Shown piece after piece: positions 1-6,335 of a DNA stretch of 6,962 nt. Position numbers and translations under genes: made by a program. The DNA is from an uncultured Lachnospiraceae bacterium (GTDB lineage: Bacteria > Bacillota_A > Clostridia > Lachnospirales > Lachnospiraceae): positions 1-6,962 of the forward strand of contig CAJUOF010000289.1 of assembly GCA_910587905.1 (NCBI GenBank), in the 5' to 3' direction. Position 1 is the first letter of the stretch. Each line of letters opens with the position of its first letter. Below the pieces are notes generated by a model. It was given only the letters and a program-made list of their open reading frames with translations. It made no database searches and was not told the origin of the DNA.

Positions 1-48
1 CGAGATTCGGTTACGTGACTGGAGTTCAGACGTGTGCTCTTCCGATCT
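1..48 (+). other. Illumina adapter/index contamination (non-biological)
   Basis: Positions 15-48 match the 34-base Illumina multiplexing read-2 primer, running from GTGACTGGAG to CTTCCGATCT. Positions 1-6 (CGAGAT) match the end of the P7 flow-cell oligo, and the 8 bases between them (7-14) sit exactly where an index belongs. This is library adapter left on the end of an assembled contig. It truncates the regulator gene that follows and should be trimmed before any annotation or search. Confidence 0.97.
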
Positions 49-129
49 GCCCATCTCATATTCTCCGACGATCAAGGAATCAACGATATTGTCATAGACC
101 AGGCTGTCCAAATTTTGTTTAAGGCTCAT
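49..129 (-). CDS. GntR-family transcriptional regulator, N-terminal fragment (probably FadR/FCD type)
   Basis: On the minus strand an ATG at 129-127 opens a frame of 27 codons that runs unbroken into the adapter boundary at 49. The peptide begins MSLKQNLDSLVYDN and continues IVDSLIVGEYEMG. This resembles the first helix of a GntR winged helix-turn-helix domain, where a 'L-hydrophobic-Y-(D/E)-x-(I/L)-xx-x-I-xx-G-xxxxG' pattern precedes the recognition helices. The start is supported by AGGAGA (135-140 on the minus strand), 5 bases upstream. The gene is divergent from the transporter operon, the usual arrangement for a local regulator that senses the transported or catabolised compound. Only the N-terminus is present, so the ligand-binding domain (FCD, UTRA or other) cannot be seen; the FCD assignment is a guess from acid-catabolism context. 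It is truncated by the contig end, not necessarily by biology. Confidence 0.7.
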
Positions 130-160
130 GGCTGTCTCCTGAATAGATGATTAAGTACGA

Positions 161-188
161 GTTCCATTATAAAGAAAAAATCTGGAAC
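161..188. promoter_or_regulatory. Candidate operator: inverted repeat GTTCCA-N16-TGGAAC
   Basis: GTTCCA (161-166) and its exact reverse complement TGGAAC (183-188) are separated by 16 bases, putting the arm centres 22 bp apart, about two helical turns. The right arm directly abuts the -35 box of the regulator promoter and the left arm overlaps the first base of its -10 box, so a bound dimer would block RNA polymerase. This placement suggests autoregulation by the divergent GntR protein. Two 6-base arms in a 250-bp AT-rich region could still be chance, but these are GC-containing words in a very AT-rich background. Confidence 0.4.
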
Positions 189-194
189 AGTCAA
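166..194 (-). promoter_or_regulatory. Promoter of the GntR-family gene (TTGACT-17-TATAAT)
   Basis: Read on the minus strand, TTGACT (194-189) is followed after exactly 17 bases by a perfect TATAAT (171-166). Initiation would fall near 159, giving a leader of about 30 bases that includes the AGGAGA ribosome-binding site. The match to the sigma-A consensus is close to ideal, so the gene is probably strongly transcribed unless repressed. Confidence 0.75.
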
Positions 195-310
195 TTTCTT
201 TAGAATAAAAAATTTTTAATTTTTTTCATAAAATAAATTGCTAAACACTTTGAAAAACAAATTCTTAAAAAGATATATTGTATTTTTCACAAAAAAATCG
301 AAAAAATCCA

Positions 311-339
311 TTGACAAACTGTATAAAATAAATTATTAT
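311..339 (+). promoter_or_regulatory. Promoter of the transporter operon (TTGACA-17-TATTAT)
   Basis: A perfect -35 box TTGACA (311-316) is followed after 17 bases by TATTAT (334-339), one base off the -10 consensus. Transcription should start near 346, leaving a leader of about 45 bases before the binding-protein ATG. Just upstream, an A7 tract (291-297) and an A6 tract (301-306) are spaced about 10 bp apart at roughly -40 to -55, where an UP element would contact the polymerase alpha subunits. This is expected to be a strong promoter, fitting the high expression needed for a solute-binding protein. Confidence 0.8.
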
Positions 340-390
340 AGCCATATAAAAAATAAAAAATTTTAAATTTATTCAAAAGGAGGAAACGAA

Positions 391-1632
391 ATGAAAAAAC
401 TTTTGGCATTGTTTCTGGCTTCGGCAATGACGCTTAGCCTGATGGCGTGCGGAGGCGGCTCTGACACGAAGGGGACAGAGGCCGCTGGAACGGAGGCGTC
501 CCAGGCGGAAGACACCAAGGCGGCGGAGACAAAAGCGGAGGGAACCGAGGCGGCCGGCAGTGAAGCGCCCGCAGGGAGCGGTGAGACTTACAAGATCGGC
601 CTGGCGGCCATGCTGACCGGCGACAATGCGCTCAACGGAGAGCGGATGCAGAAGGCGTCGGAGATGGTGATCGCCCAGTACAATGAAAAGGCTGGATACG
701 AGAAGTTTGTCCTGAACACGGAAGACGACCTGACCACCAATGAGGGCGCACTGACGGCGGTCCAGAAGCTGATCTCCGACGGGTGTGTAGCGATCATCGG
801 GCCTCACAGAAGCTCGGCGGCCCTGGCAGTGTCCGACACGGTTTCGGAACAGCAGGTGTGCGTCCTGGTGGGAGGGACCTCTGTAGCCATCGACGGAAGC
901 AATGATTACATGTTCCGTACCCGTGCTTCCGATGCAATTATGGCTACTGTGGCGGCGACCTTCTGTAAGGATACCCTGAATGCAAAGAAGGTTGGTATTC
1001 TCCATGCGTCGGATGAGTACGGACAGGGCGGCGCAGATGCGGCCATGGCGTATTTTGATTCACAGAAAATCGAGTACGTGGACTGCCCTCACAATGTAAA
1101 CGATGTGGATTTTACCTCTGCGATTCTGGAGTGCCAGAGCGCCGGATGTGACACGGTCTTCACCTGGACCCACGATGCGGAGACGGCCATTATTTATCAG
1201 CAGCTTGCCACCTATCTGCCGGACGTCAACAAGATCGCTTCTCCCGGACTGACTCTGGACAATGTGCTGAATCTCTGCGAGGATAGCTGGGTGGACGGTG
1301 CTTACTCTGTGACGGACTTTATCTCCACCTCTACGGACACGGTGGCCGTGGACTTCGTGAAGGCGTATCAGGATCTTTACGGCGAGACTCCCGACCTCTA
1401 TGCGGCGGCTTATTACGGGGCGGCGGTCACGATCTGTGAGGCGGTTCTCTCCTGTGAGCAGGCCGGCGAGGTGACTCCCCAGGCCGTTCGGGATGCTATT
1501 GCGGCCAGCCAGACCAACACTCTGCCTACCGGGGATTTCTACTGCGACGACGTAAACAATCTGGTACATAGCTGTGTGATTGCGAAATTGAACGGAAAGG
1601 CTCCGGAATTTGTACAGAGCGTAAGCGAATAA
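391..1632 (+). CDS. livK: Liv-type ABC transporter substrate-binding lipoprotein (Peripla_BP_6 family)
   Basis: A 413-residue extracytoplasmic receptor of the branched-chain amino acid / HAAT ABC importer family. Residues 1-19 form a lipoprotein signal (MKKLL start, hydrophobic core) ending in the lipobox LMA-C with Cys20 as the lipidation site, so the mature protein should be tethered to the outer face of the membrane. Residues 24-65 are a low-complexity linker rich in Ala, Glu, Thr, Gly and Lys. From about residue 67 (YKIGLAAMLTG) a type I periplasmic-binding fold follows, with the family-typical IIGPHRSSAALAVSD segment near 135-149 and the GILHASDEYGQGG segment near 202-214 at the second lobe. 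The ATG is preceded by AGGAGG (378-383) with a 7-base gap. It heads an operon in K-H-M-G-F order. The ligand cannot be read from sequence: the downstream genes argue for a hydroxy acid or similar anion, whereas the family name suggests branched-chain amino acids. The mature part has eleven further cysteines, unusual for an exported protein and compatible with a strict anaerobe. Confidence 0.92.
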   Translation: MKKLLALFLASAMTLSLMACGGGSDTKGTEAAGTEASQAEDTKAAETKAEGTEAAGSEAPAGSGETYKIGLAAMLTGDNALNGERMQKASEMVIAQYNEKAGYEKFVLNTEDDLTTNEGALTAVQKLISDGCVAIIGPHRSSAALAVSDTVSEQQVCVLVGGTSVAIDGSNDYMFRTRASDAIMATVAATFCKDTLNAKKVGILHASDEYGQGGADAAMAYFDSQKIEYVDCPHNVNDVDFTSAILECQSAGCDTVFTWTHDAETAIIYQQLATYLPDVNKIASPGLTLDNVLNLCEDSWVDGAYSVTDFISTSTDTVAVDFVKAYQDLYGETPDLYAAAYYGAAVTICEAVLSCEQAGEVTPQAVRDAIAASQTNTLPTGDFYCDDVNNLVHSCVIAKLNGKAPEFVQSVSE

Positions 1633-1662
1633 ACGGCCGGATCAAATGGGTAACCAATACTA

Positions 1663-1694
1663 TGCGGGCATTCCGACAGACAGGGGTGCCCGCA
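1663..1694 (+). terminator. Intercistronic hairpin (partial terminator or mRNA-stabilising element)
   Basis: TGCGGGCA (1663-1670) pairs perfectly with TGCCCGCA (1687-1694). The stem extends inward by four more pairs (TTCC with GGGG, two of them G-U), leaving an 8-base loop (1675-1682). There is no T-run after the stem, so it is not a classic intrinsic terminator. It lies between the binding-protein gene and the first permease gene, ending 6 bases before the AAGGAG ribosome-binding site (1701-1706). This position is typical of hairpins that protect the 3' end of the upstream message, so that far more binding protein than permease is made. Confidence 0.65.
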
Positions 1695-1714
1695 GTCTAT
1701 AAGGAGAAGAAGTT

Positions 1715-2593
1715 ATGTCAACCATGGTATTTCAGCTCCTCATCACAGGGATTGCATATGGCATGATCTATTCCCTGGTCGGCATTGAATATACGCTGAT
1801 CTGGAATTCCTCCGGTCTGCTCAACTTCAGTCATGACAAGTTGATCACCCTGGGCGCCTACATTTTCGGCGGCAGTATGATCATCAAAATGAATCTGAGT
1901 AATCCCATTGCAATTATCCTCACTTTAGCGATCATGGGAGCAGTTGGCGCCCTGCTTGCGGCGGGCATTTTTAACCGCCTTTACAGCATGCGCTCCAATA
2001 TTTTTGCAATCATCGGGACAGTGGTCCTGGCGAAGATCATTTCTGAGTTTATCCGTCTCTTCTGGGGCTCCGGAAACATGAGGGTTTCCGGTTGGCTGGA
2101 TAAGACTTATTTCGTGGGCGGCTTTGCCATCACCTCCGCCAACATCGTGATCATTGTGGTGGCGGTTCTTTTGGTCGCCGTGCTTGAGGTGTTTTTTAAA
2201 TTTACGAAGACGGGAAAGGCCATGCGGTGTGTGGAGCAGAACAAGAAGGCGGCCGCACTCATGGGCATCAACATCAATAGGAGCATCTGCATTACCACGG
2301 CCCTCAGCGCCATGATCTGTGCGGTCATCGGCTTTCTGGTGATCCCTCTGGTGAACATCAGTGCCACCATGGCGACCACCATCGGCTTAAAAGGCTTCTG
2401 TTCCGGTGTGATCGGTGGCTTTGGCTACATTCCGGGGGCCATTGTGGGCGGCATTTTCATTGGCGTGGTGGAAAATTTGGCGACGATTTTCATTCCGGCC
2501 GTCTACAAGGATGCGGTTTCATTTTTGCTGTTGATCGTGTTCCTGCTCATTCAGCCGACCGGCTTCCTCGGGAAACGGGCACAGGGGAGGTAA
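1715..2593 (+). CDS. livH: Liv-type ABC transporter permease, LivH-like
   Basis: A 292-residue integral membrane protein of the BPD_transp_2 family, one half of the importer's transmembrane channel. It consists almost entirely of hydrophobic segments. It shows the family's N-terminal element (LLNFSHDKLITLGAY, residues 35-49, equivalent to the usual NFAHG-x-hh-hhGAY), the cytoplasmic coupling loop contacting the ATPase (AMRCVEQNKKAAALMGI, about 169-185) and the C-terminal glycine-rich motif (GFCSGVIGGFGYIPGAIVGG, starting near 227). The length agrees with typical LivH proteins (about 290-310). The ATG is preceded by AAGGAG (1701-1706) with an 8-base gap. Asp41 where the family usually has Gly, and Glu25 in the first hydrophobic segment, are mild departures that may mark a subfamily. 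It should pair with the LivM-like permease five bases downstream. Confidence 0.92.
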   Translation: MSTMVFQLLITGIAYGMIYSLVGIEYTLIWNSSGLLNFSHDKLITLGAYIFGGSMIIKMNLSNPIAIILTLAIMGAVGALLAAGIFNRLYSMRSNIFAIIGTVVLAKIISEFIRLFWGSGNMRVSGWLDKTYFVGGFAITSANIVIIVVAVLLVAVLEVFFKFTKTGKAMRCVEQNKKAAALMGININRSICITTALSAMICAVIGFLVIPLVNISATMATTIGLKGFCSGVIGGFGYIPGAIVGGIFIGVVENLATIFIPAVYKDAVSFLLLIVFLLIQPTGFLGKRAQGR

Positions 2594-2598
2594 GGAAG

Positions 2599-3585
2599 AT
2601 GAAGAATAAAAATAATACGAAGAACCTGATAAAATGGGCGGTGGTTCTGGCCCTTGTCCTGTGCCTGCCGCACATTGTCCGGAATGATTACTGGATGGTG
2701 GTCTTCGTGCGGGTGCTGATCAACATCGTCCTGGTGTTGGGTTTAAATCTGATTACCGGGCTGATCGGGCAGATGAATCTCGGTTCTGCGGGCATTTACG
2801 CCCTCGGAGCTTATTCCTCGGCCCTGTTCGTGAAAAACACGGGGCTTTCCCCCTGGCTGGGCCTTCTGGTGGCCGTCGTGACCGGCATTCTGATCGGCCT
2901 GGTCCTGGGCTATCCGAGCCTTCGGCTGAAGGGCGTATATTTTTCCCTGACTACCATCGGTTTTACGCAGGTGGTCCAGATTTTTTTGAACAACATGACC
3001 AAGGTGACAGGGGGCTCTCAGGGGCTTAAGAGCATTGCGCCCTATTCCCTGTTTGGCCTCAGCTTTGACAGCTATGTGAAATCTTATTACTTATATGTCG
3101 TTTTCGTGCTGATCGCCATTTTCTGCGCAGTCCGGATCGTGAATTCCAAATGGGGCAGGCTCTACCGTTCCCTGCGGGACAATTCGGATGCGGTGGAAAT
3201 GAGCGGCATCAACATAGCGGACGTGAAGGTGAAGGCGTTTATTGCGGCGGCCATCTTCGGCACGGTGGCGGGCGCCATGTATGCGCATTTTTACGGCTAC
3301 ATCAGCCCTTCCACCTACACGGTGGATATCTCCATGAACTTTGTGCTGATGCTCCTGGTGGGCGGGATTGGTTCCGTGTCCGGAGCCATGTTCGGTACGG
3401 TGATTGTCACGATTCTGCCGGAACTTCTCAGAGGGCTTGGCAATTATTATCTGATCACGTTCTATATCATTATTTTCCTGGGAATCCTGTTCTTCCCCAA
3501 TGGCTGGGGGGAGGCGGTCTCCAGGCCGGTTAAGAAACTTGTTGCCGGAAGGAAGAGGAAGGAGGGCGCAAGTGGAGAAAACTAG
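2599..3585 (+). CDS. livM: Liv-type ABC transporter permease, LivM-like
   Basis: A 328-residue membrane protein, the second channel subunit. Recognisable LivM motifs in order are GLIGQMNLGSAGIYALGAY (54-72), SLRLKGVYFSLTTIGF (107-122), the TGGSQGL signature (137-143), the cytoplasmic coupling helix GRLYRSLRDNSDAVEMSGI (186-204), and a late GGIGSVSGAMFG / LPELLR block. The C-terminus ends in a lysine/arginine-rich cytoplasmic tail. The length is normal for the family. The start lies five bases after the livH stop; its ribosome-binding site (GGAGG, 2586-2590) abuts that stop codon, so translation is probably coupled. Its last codons overlap the start of the first ATPase gene. Confidence 0.92.
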   Translation: MKNKNNTKNLIKWAVVLALVLCLPHIVRNDYWMVVFVRVLINIVLVLGLNLITGLIGQMNLGSAGIYALGAYSSALFVKNTGLSPWLGLLVAVVTGILIGLVLGYPSLRLKGVYFSLTTIGFTQVVQIFLNNMTKVTGGSQGLKSIAPYSLFGLSFDSYVKSYYLYVVFVLIAIFCAVRIVNSKWGRLYRSLRDNSDAVEMSGINIADVKVKAFIAAAIFGTVAGAMYAHFYGYISPSTYTVDISMNFVLMLLVGGIGSVSGAMFGTVIVTILPELLRGLGNYYLITFYIIIFLGILFFPNGWGEAVSRPVKKLVAGRKRKEGASGEN

Positions 3586-4372
3586 CATTTTGAAGCTTAC
3601 GGACGTCACGAAGCGTTTCGGCGGGCTTTTGGCGGTGGATTCGCTGAACATCGATGTGAAGGAACATTCCGTCCATTCTCTGATCGGCCCCAACGGTGCC
3701 GGGAAGACCACGACTGTGAACCTGATCACCGGTGTGCTTCCGGTCACCTCCGGTACGGTGGAGTTTGACGGGCAGAACGTGACTGGAAAAAAGACGTATG
3801 AGATCGCCAGACTGGGGATCGGAAGGACTTTCCAGAATATCAAGGTGTTCCAGACTATGACGCTTCTGGAAAACATTATGGTCGGCGGGAACCAGCTTAC
3901 GAAGATGGGGCTGGTGCGCACGATCCTGGACTTTAAGGGTTCGGCAAACGAGGAAAAGATGCTCAAGGAGAAAGCGGAGAGTCTGCTTGACAAGCTTGGC
4001 ATGTACCATCTGCGGAACGAGTACATGAAGAACCTGCCCTACGGGCGCCAGAAGATTTCGGAGATCGCCAGAGCCATGATGACGGACCCGAAGTTAATCC
4101 TTCTGGACGAGCCTGCGGCGGGTTTAAACCCTTCGGAACGGGTGGAGCTTGTGAAGGTCATTCAGAAATCCTATGATGAGGGTTTCACGTTTTTCCTGAT
4201 CGAGCACAACATGGATGTGGTCATGAACTTAAGCGACGACATTACGGTCCTTTCCTTCGGGAAGAAGATCGCCGCCGGGACGCCTGCCGAGATTCGGGAC
4301 AACGACGAGGTCATCACCGCATACCTGGGGAGTGCGTTCGTCAAGAACAAAGAACAGGAGGGCGCAGAATGA
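3572..4372 (+). CDS. livG: Liv-type ABC transporter ATP-binding protein, LivG-like
   Basis: A 266-residue cytoplasmic ATPase. Walker A is GPNGAGKTT (39-47), the Q-loop is TFQNIKVF (Gln88), the ABC signature is LPYGRQKISEIARA (155-168), Walker B is LILLDEPAAGLNP with catalytic Glu180, and the switch histidine is His212 in LIEHNMD. The long insert between Q-loop and signature and the YG-type signature are LivG features. I chose the GTG at 3572: it has AAGGAGG (3559-3565) six bases upstream and places the first beta strand (ILKLTDVTKRFGG) at the N-terminus. A longer in-frame ATG at 3500 would add 24 residues that do not look like ABC sequence and lie wholly inside livM. The gene therefore overlaps livM by 14 bases, and its stop overlaps the livF start as ATGA. 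The usual Gln at the end of the signature motif is Arg159 here. Confidence 0.92.
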   Translation: MEKTSILKLTDVTKRFGGLLAVDSLNIDVKEHSVHSLIGPNGAGKTTTVNLITGVLPVTSGTVEFDGQNVTGKKTYEIARLGIGRTFQNIKVFQTMTLLENIMVGGNQLTKMGLVRTILDFKGSANEEKMLKEKAESLLDKLGMYHLRNEYMKNLPYGRQKISEIARAMMTDPKLILLDEPAAGLNPSERVELVKVIQKSYDEGFTFFLIEHNMDVVMNLSDDITVLSFGKKIAAGTPAEIRDNDEVITAYLGSAFVKNKEQEGAE

Positions 4373-5082
4373 TTTTAAAGGTGAGTGGAATCGACGCTTA
4401 TTACGGGAATGTGCAGGCGCTTCACGGCGTGTCCCTGGAAGTGGAGGAAAAGGAGATCGTGGCGGTCATCGGCTCCAACGGTGCGGGAAAGAGCACGACC
4501 ATGAATTCCATCATGGGGGCCGTTCCGGTGCGGAAGGGGAACATCGAGTTCATGGGGAAGGATATCACGAAGATGAAGACCCATGATATCACCAGGCAGG
4601 GGATCATTGAGATCCCGGAGGGCCGGGAAGTGTTCCCCGGCATGACGGTCCTGGAAAATCTGGAGATGGGGAGCTATTCCATCAAGCGTTCCCGCACAGA
4701 GCTAAAAAATAAGATCGAGGAGATGTACGAATTATTTCCCCGCCTTAAGGAGCGGGCAAAGCAGAGGGCCGGTTCCCTCTCCGGAGGAGAACAGCAGATG
4801 CTGGCGGTGGCGAGGGGGCTGATGTCGGACCCGAAGCTTTTGATGTGCGACGAGCCCTCCCTGGGGCTGGCCCCGGTCATCGTGGACGATATGTTTGACA
4901 TTTTTATCCGGGTCAACAAGGAGCTTGGGATTCCCATTATCATCGTGGAGCAGAATGCTTACATGGCGCTCCAGATTTCAAAGCGCTGTTATGTGCTGGA
5001 GAACGGTTATGTGACCGCTTCCGGCGACAGCGAGACGCTCTCCAAGGATGACACGATCATCAAGGCTTACCTGGGCGGCTGA
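4369..5082 (+). CDS. livF: Liv-type ABC transporter ATP-binding protein, LivF-like
   Basis: A 237-residue ATPase that forms the nucleotide-binding pair with the LivG-like protein. It has Walker A GSNGAGKST (35-43), the LivF-specific IPEGREVFP at the Q-loop (Glu84 in place of Gln, normal for LivF), a full LSGGEQQ signature (137-143), and Walker B LLMCDEPSLGLAP with Glu162. The switch region reads IIIVEQNAYMA near the C-terminus, with Gln at the usual His position, again typical of LivF. The length is standard. The start overlaps the livG stop in an ATGA junction, and AGGAGG (4356-4361) lies seven bases upstream inside livG, indicating tight translational coupling. It completes the transporter set. 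Confidence 0.93.
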   Translation: MILKVSGIDAYYGNVQALHGVSLEVEEKEIVAVIGSNGAGKSTTMNSIMGAVPVRKGNIEFMGKDITKMKTHDITRQGIIEIPEGREVFPGMTVLENLEMGSYSIKRSRTELKNKIEEMYELFPRLKERAKQRAGSLSGGEQQMLAVARGLMSDPKLLMCDEPSLGLAPVIVDDMFDIFIRVNKELGIPIIIVEQNAYMALQISKRCYVLENGYVTASGDSETLSKDDTIIKAYLGG

Positions 5083-5122
5083 CAGAGGGAATAGATTGGC
5101 GCAGCAGGCCTTGGACGGACAT

Positions 5123-5148
5123 ATTGCCAGAATCCATTCTGCAATTTT
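5123..5148 (+). promoter_or_regulatory. Dyad followed by T-run: attenuator/terminator or operator candidate
   Basis: ATTGC (5123-5127), a bulged C, AGAAT (5129-5133), CC, ATTCT (5136-5140) and GCAAT (5141-5145) form a ten-pair inverted repeat with one bulge. It is followed directly by three more T after the stem's final T (four in a row, 5145-5148). In RNA this would be a small hairpin ahead of a short U-run, a weak intrinsic terminator between livF and the dehydrogenase gene. As DNA it would be a 23-bp operator-like dyad. Stem AT content and the short U-run argue against strong termination. It is the only notable structure in the 112-bp gap. Confidence 0.45.
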
Positions 5149-5194
5149 GTGTGTCGCAATCACCGGTTATTTCAGATATAGAAAGGAAAAGACA

Positions 5195-6321
5195 ATGTCG
5201 GAAGGAAATCAGTACACAAAATATGAGTATCAGAAGTTATTTGACCTGGACGTGGAGATGATGCGCCGCTACGGGTACAGTGAGGAAGAGGCAAAGATCA
5301 TTGCGGATGTGCTTCTGACCTCCGATCTGTTTGGGATCGAATCCCATGGCTGTAATCGAATGACCTTGTATCCCTTCAGCCTGGATATCGGAAGAATCAA
5401 GAGGGGCGTCACCATGGAGGTGGTGGAGGACAGCCTGTGTTTTGCCGTCATTGACGCAAAGGACGGAATGGGACAGCTTGCGGGCGTCAAGGCCATGAAT
5501 CTGGCCATTGAAAAGGCGAAGCAGTACGGCGTGGGCATGGTCAGTGTCAGGAATTCCAACCATTACGGGATTGCCGGGTATTATTCCAAGCTGGCGGCAG
5601 ATGCGGGGATGATGGGAATCTCCATGACCAATGCGGAGGCTCTGGTGGTGCCCACCTACGGCAGGGAGCCGATGCTGGGCACCAATCCCATCGCCATCAC
5701 GATTCCCGCAAAGCCCCACAATTTCCATCTGGACTTTGCAACTTCGATCATGACCTGTGGGAAGATGGAGGTCTACGCCAAGATCGACCACGAGTTAAAG
5801 CCGGGCATGCTGGTGGACGAGCAGGGCGTGACGTCCACGGATCCTCACAAGTTTATCGAGATCCGTGCCAACAAGACCAACCCGGATTATACGGAGAAGA
5901 CCCGCGGCGGGATCATGCCCTGGGGCGGCGAGGGAATGGACTTTGGCGGCCACAAGGGTTTCGGCTTCGGCATGCTGGTGGACATCATGTGCGGCATCAT
6001 GTCCCACGGCGCCGTGTCCAAGGGGATCCGGGTAACGAAGAAAGACGAGAAATGCTGCCATTTCTTTGCTGCCATTGATTTCGGCAGGTGGACAAGGAGG
6101 AGACCGTCCGCCTGCTGTCTGAATACATGCAGAGCATGCGGGATGCGGAGAAGGCCCAGGGCCATGACCGGATCTACGTGCACGGGGACAAGGAGTCAGA
6201 CAGTGCGAAGGAGGTGCTCGCCCACGGCATCGGAATCAACAAGGCGACGGAGGCGGATATCCGCAAATACTGTGAGAAACTTGGCATCAATGCGGACGAG
6301 TACCTGATTCCGGCCAAATGA
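5195..6321 (+). CDS. Ldh_2 family (malate/L-lactate dehydrogenase-like) NAD(P)-dependent oxidoreductase, frameshifted near the 3' end
   Basis: A cytoplasmic oxidoreductase of the Ldh_2 family, whose members interconvert 2-hydroxy and 2-oxo acids (malate, L-lactate, ureidoglycolate, sulfolactate, 2,3-diketogulonate) or reduce cyclic imines using NAD(P)(H). Visible hallmarks are DLFGIESHGCNRM (His51 and Arg55, substrate/catalytic region), NSNHYGIAGYY (120-130, His123), the GTNPIAITIP segment (162-171), LDFATS (179-184) and GGHKGFGFGMLVD (251-263). The ATG at 5195 has AAAGGA seven bases upstream; an in-frame ATG at 5048 lies inside livF and is not credible. Up to HFFAAID (ending at 6079) the frame is intact. 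From about 6088 the family-like C-terminus (VDKEETVRLLSEYMQ... to LIPAK, stop 6321) continues in the -1 frame. Read without correction, the original frame ends at 6307 with an Arg-rich, non-homologous tail. The damage is either a sequencing/assembly error or a true inactivating deletion. Exact substrate unknown. Confidence 0.85.
6077..6094 (+). other. Frameshift site within the Ldh_2 gene
   Basis: The upstream frame is convincingly coding through Asp at 6077-6079. The downstream frame has a TGA at 6076-6078, so the change must lie after that and before the VDKEE codons (6088 onward). Losing one base, for example turning GGG into GG at 6087-6088, would explain it. The family normally has a Phe-Gly-Asp motif just here, so loss of four bases (restoring R-F-G-D-K-E-E) is an equally good or better reading. 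No X-XXY-YYZ slippery heptamer is in phase, so programmed -1 frameshifting is unlikely. Confidence 0.75.
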
Positions 6322-6335
6322 CGGGAGGCATGGCA

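Larger units (their letters stand above)
141..390. other. AT-rich divergent intergenic control region
   Basis: About 250 bases between the two divergent starts are extremely rich in A and T, in sharp contrast to the GC-rich genes to the right. They contain many A- and T-tracts, for example at 175-180, 207-217, 221-226, 253-257, 283-287, 291-297 and 301-306. Two sigma-A-type promoters point outwards from this region. No open reading frame or RNA gene is convincing here; the tracts probably act through DNA bending and low melting energy. Confidence 0.8.

Noticed and set aside
278..292. TTGT-N7-ACAA inverted repeat upstream of the operon promoter as a GntR operator
   Set aside because: Four-base arms in very AT-rich DNA arise easily by chance; nothing else supports it.
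204..364. 13-base direct repeat AATAAAAAATTTT at 204-216 and 352-364
   Set aside because: Made only of A and T runs in an extremely AT-rich region, so low complexity is the simplest explanation; no flanking similarity suggests an element.
373..1005. Long minus-strand open frame opposite the binding-protein gene
   Set aside because: Composition is that of an antisense shadow (Arg/His/Leu-rich, no family resemblance) of a clearly recognised plus-strand gene; other minus-strand frames across 1060-4026 were rejected for the same reason.
3500..3571. 24-residue N-terminal extension of the LivG-like ATPase from an ATG at 3500
   Set aside because: The extra segment is Arg/Gly-rich, lies wholly within livM and has no family match, while the GTG at 3572 has an ideal ribosome-binding site.
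391..5082. A novel transporter class
   Set aside because: All five subunits carry standard Liv/HAAT motifs in the classical K-H-M-G-F order; only the substrate is uncertain.
5048..5194. 49-residue N-terminal extension of the dehydrogenase
   Set aside because: It begins inside livF, has no good ribosome-binding site and adds sequence unlike Ldh_2 proteins; the ATG at 5195 is well supported.
6077..6094. Programmed -1 ribosomal frameshifting in the dehydrogenase gene
   Set aside because: No in-phase slippery heptamer is visible, and the family is not known to me to use recoding.
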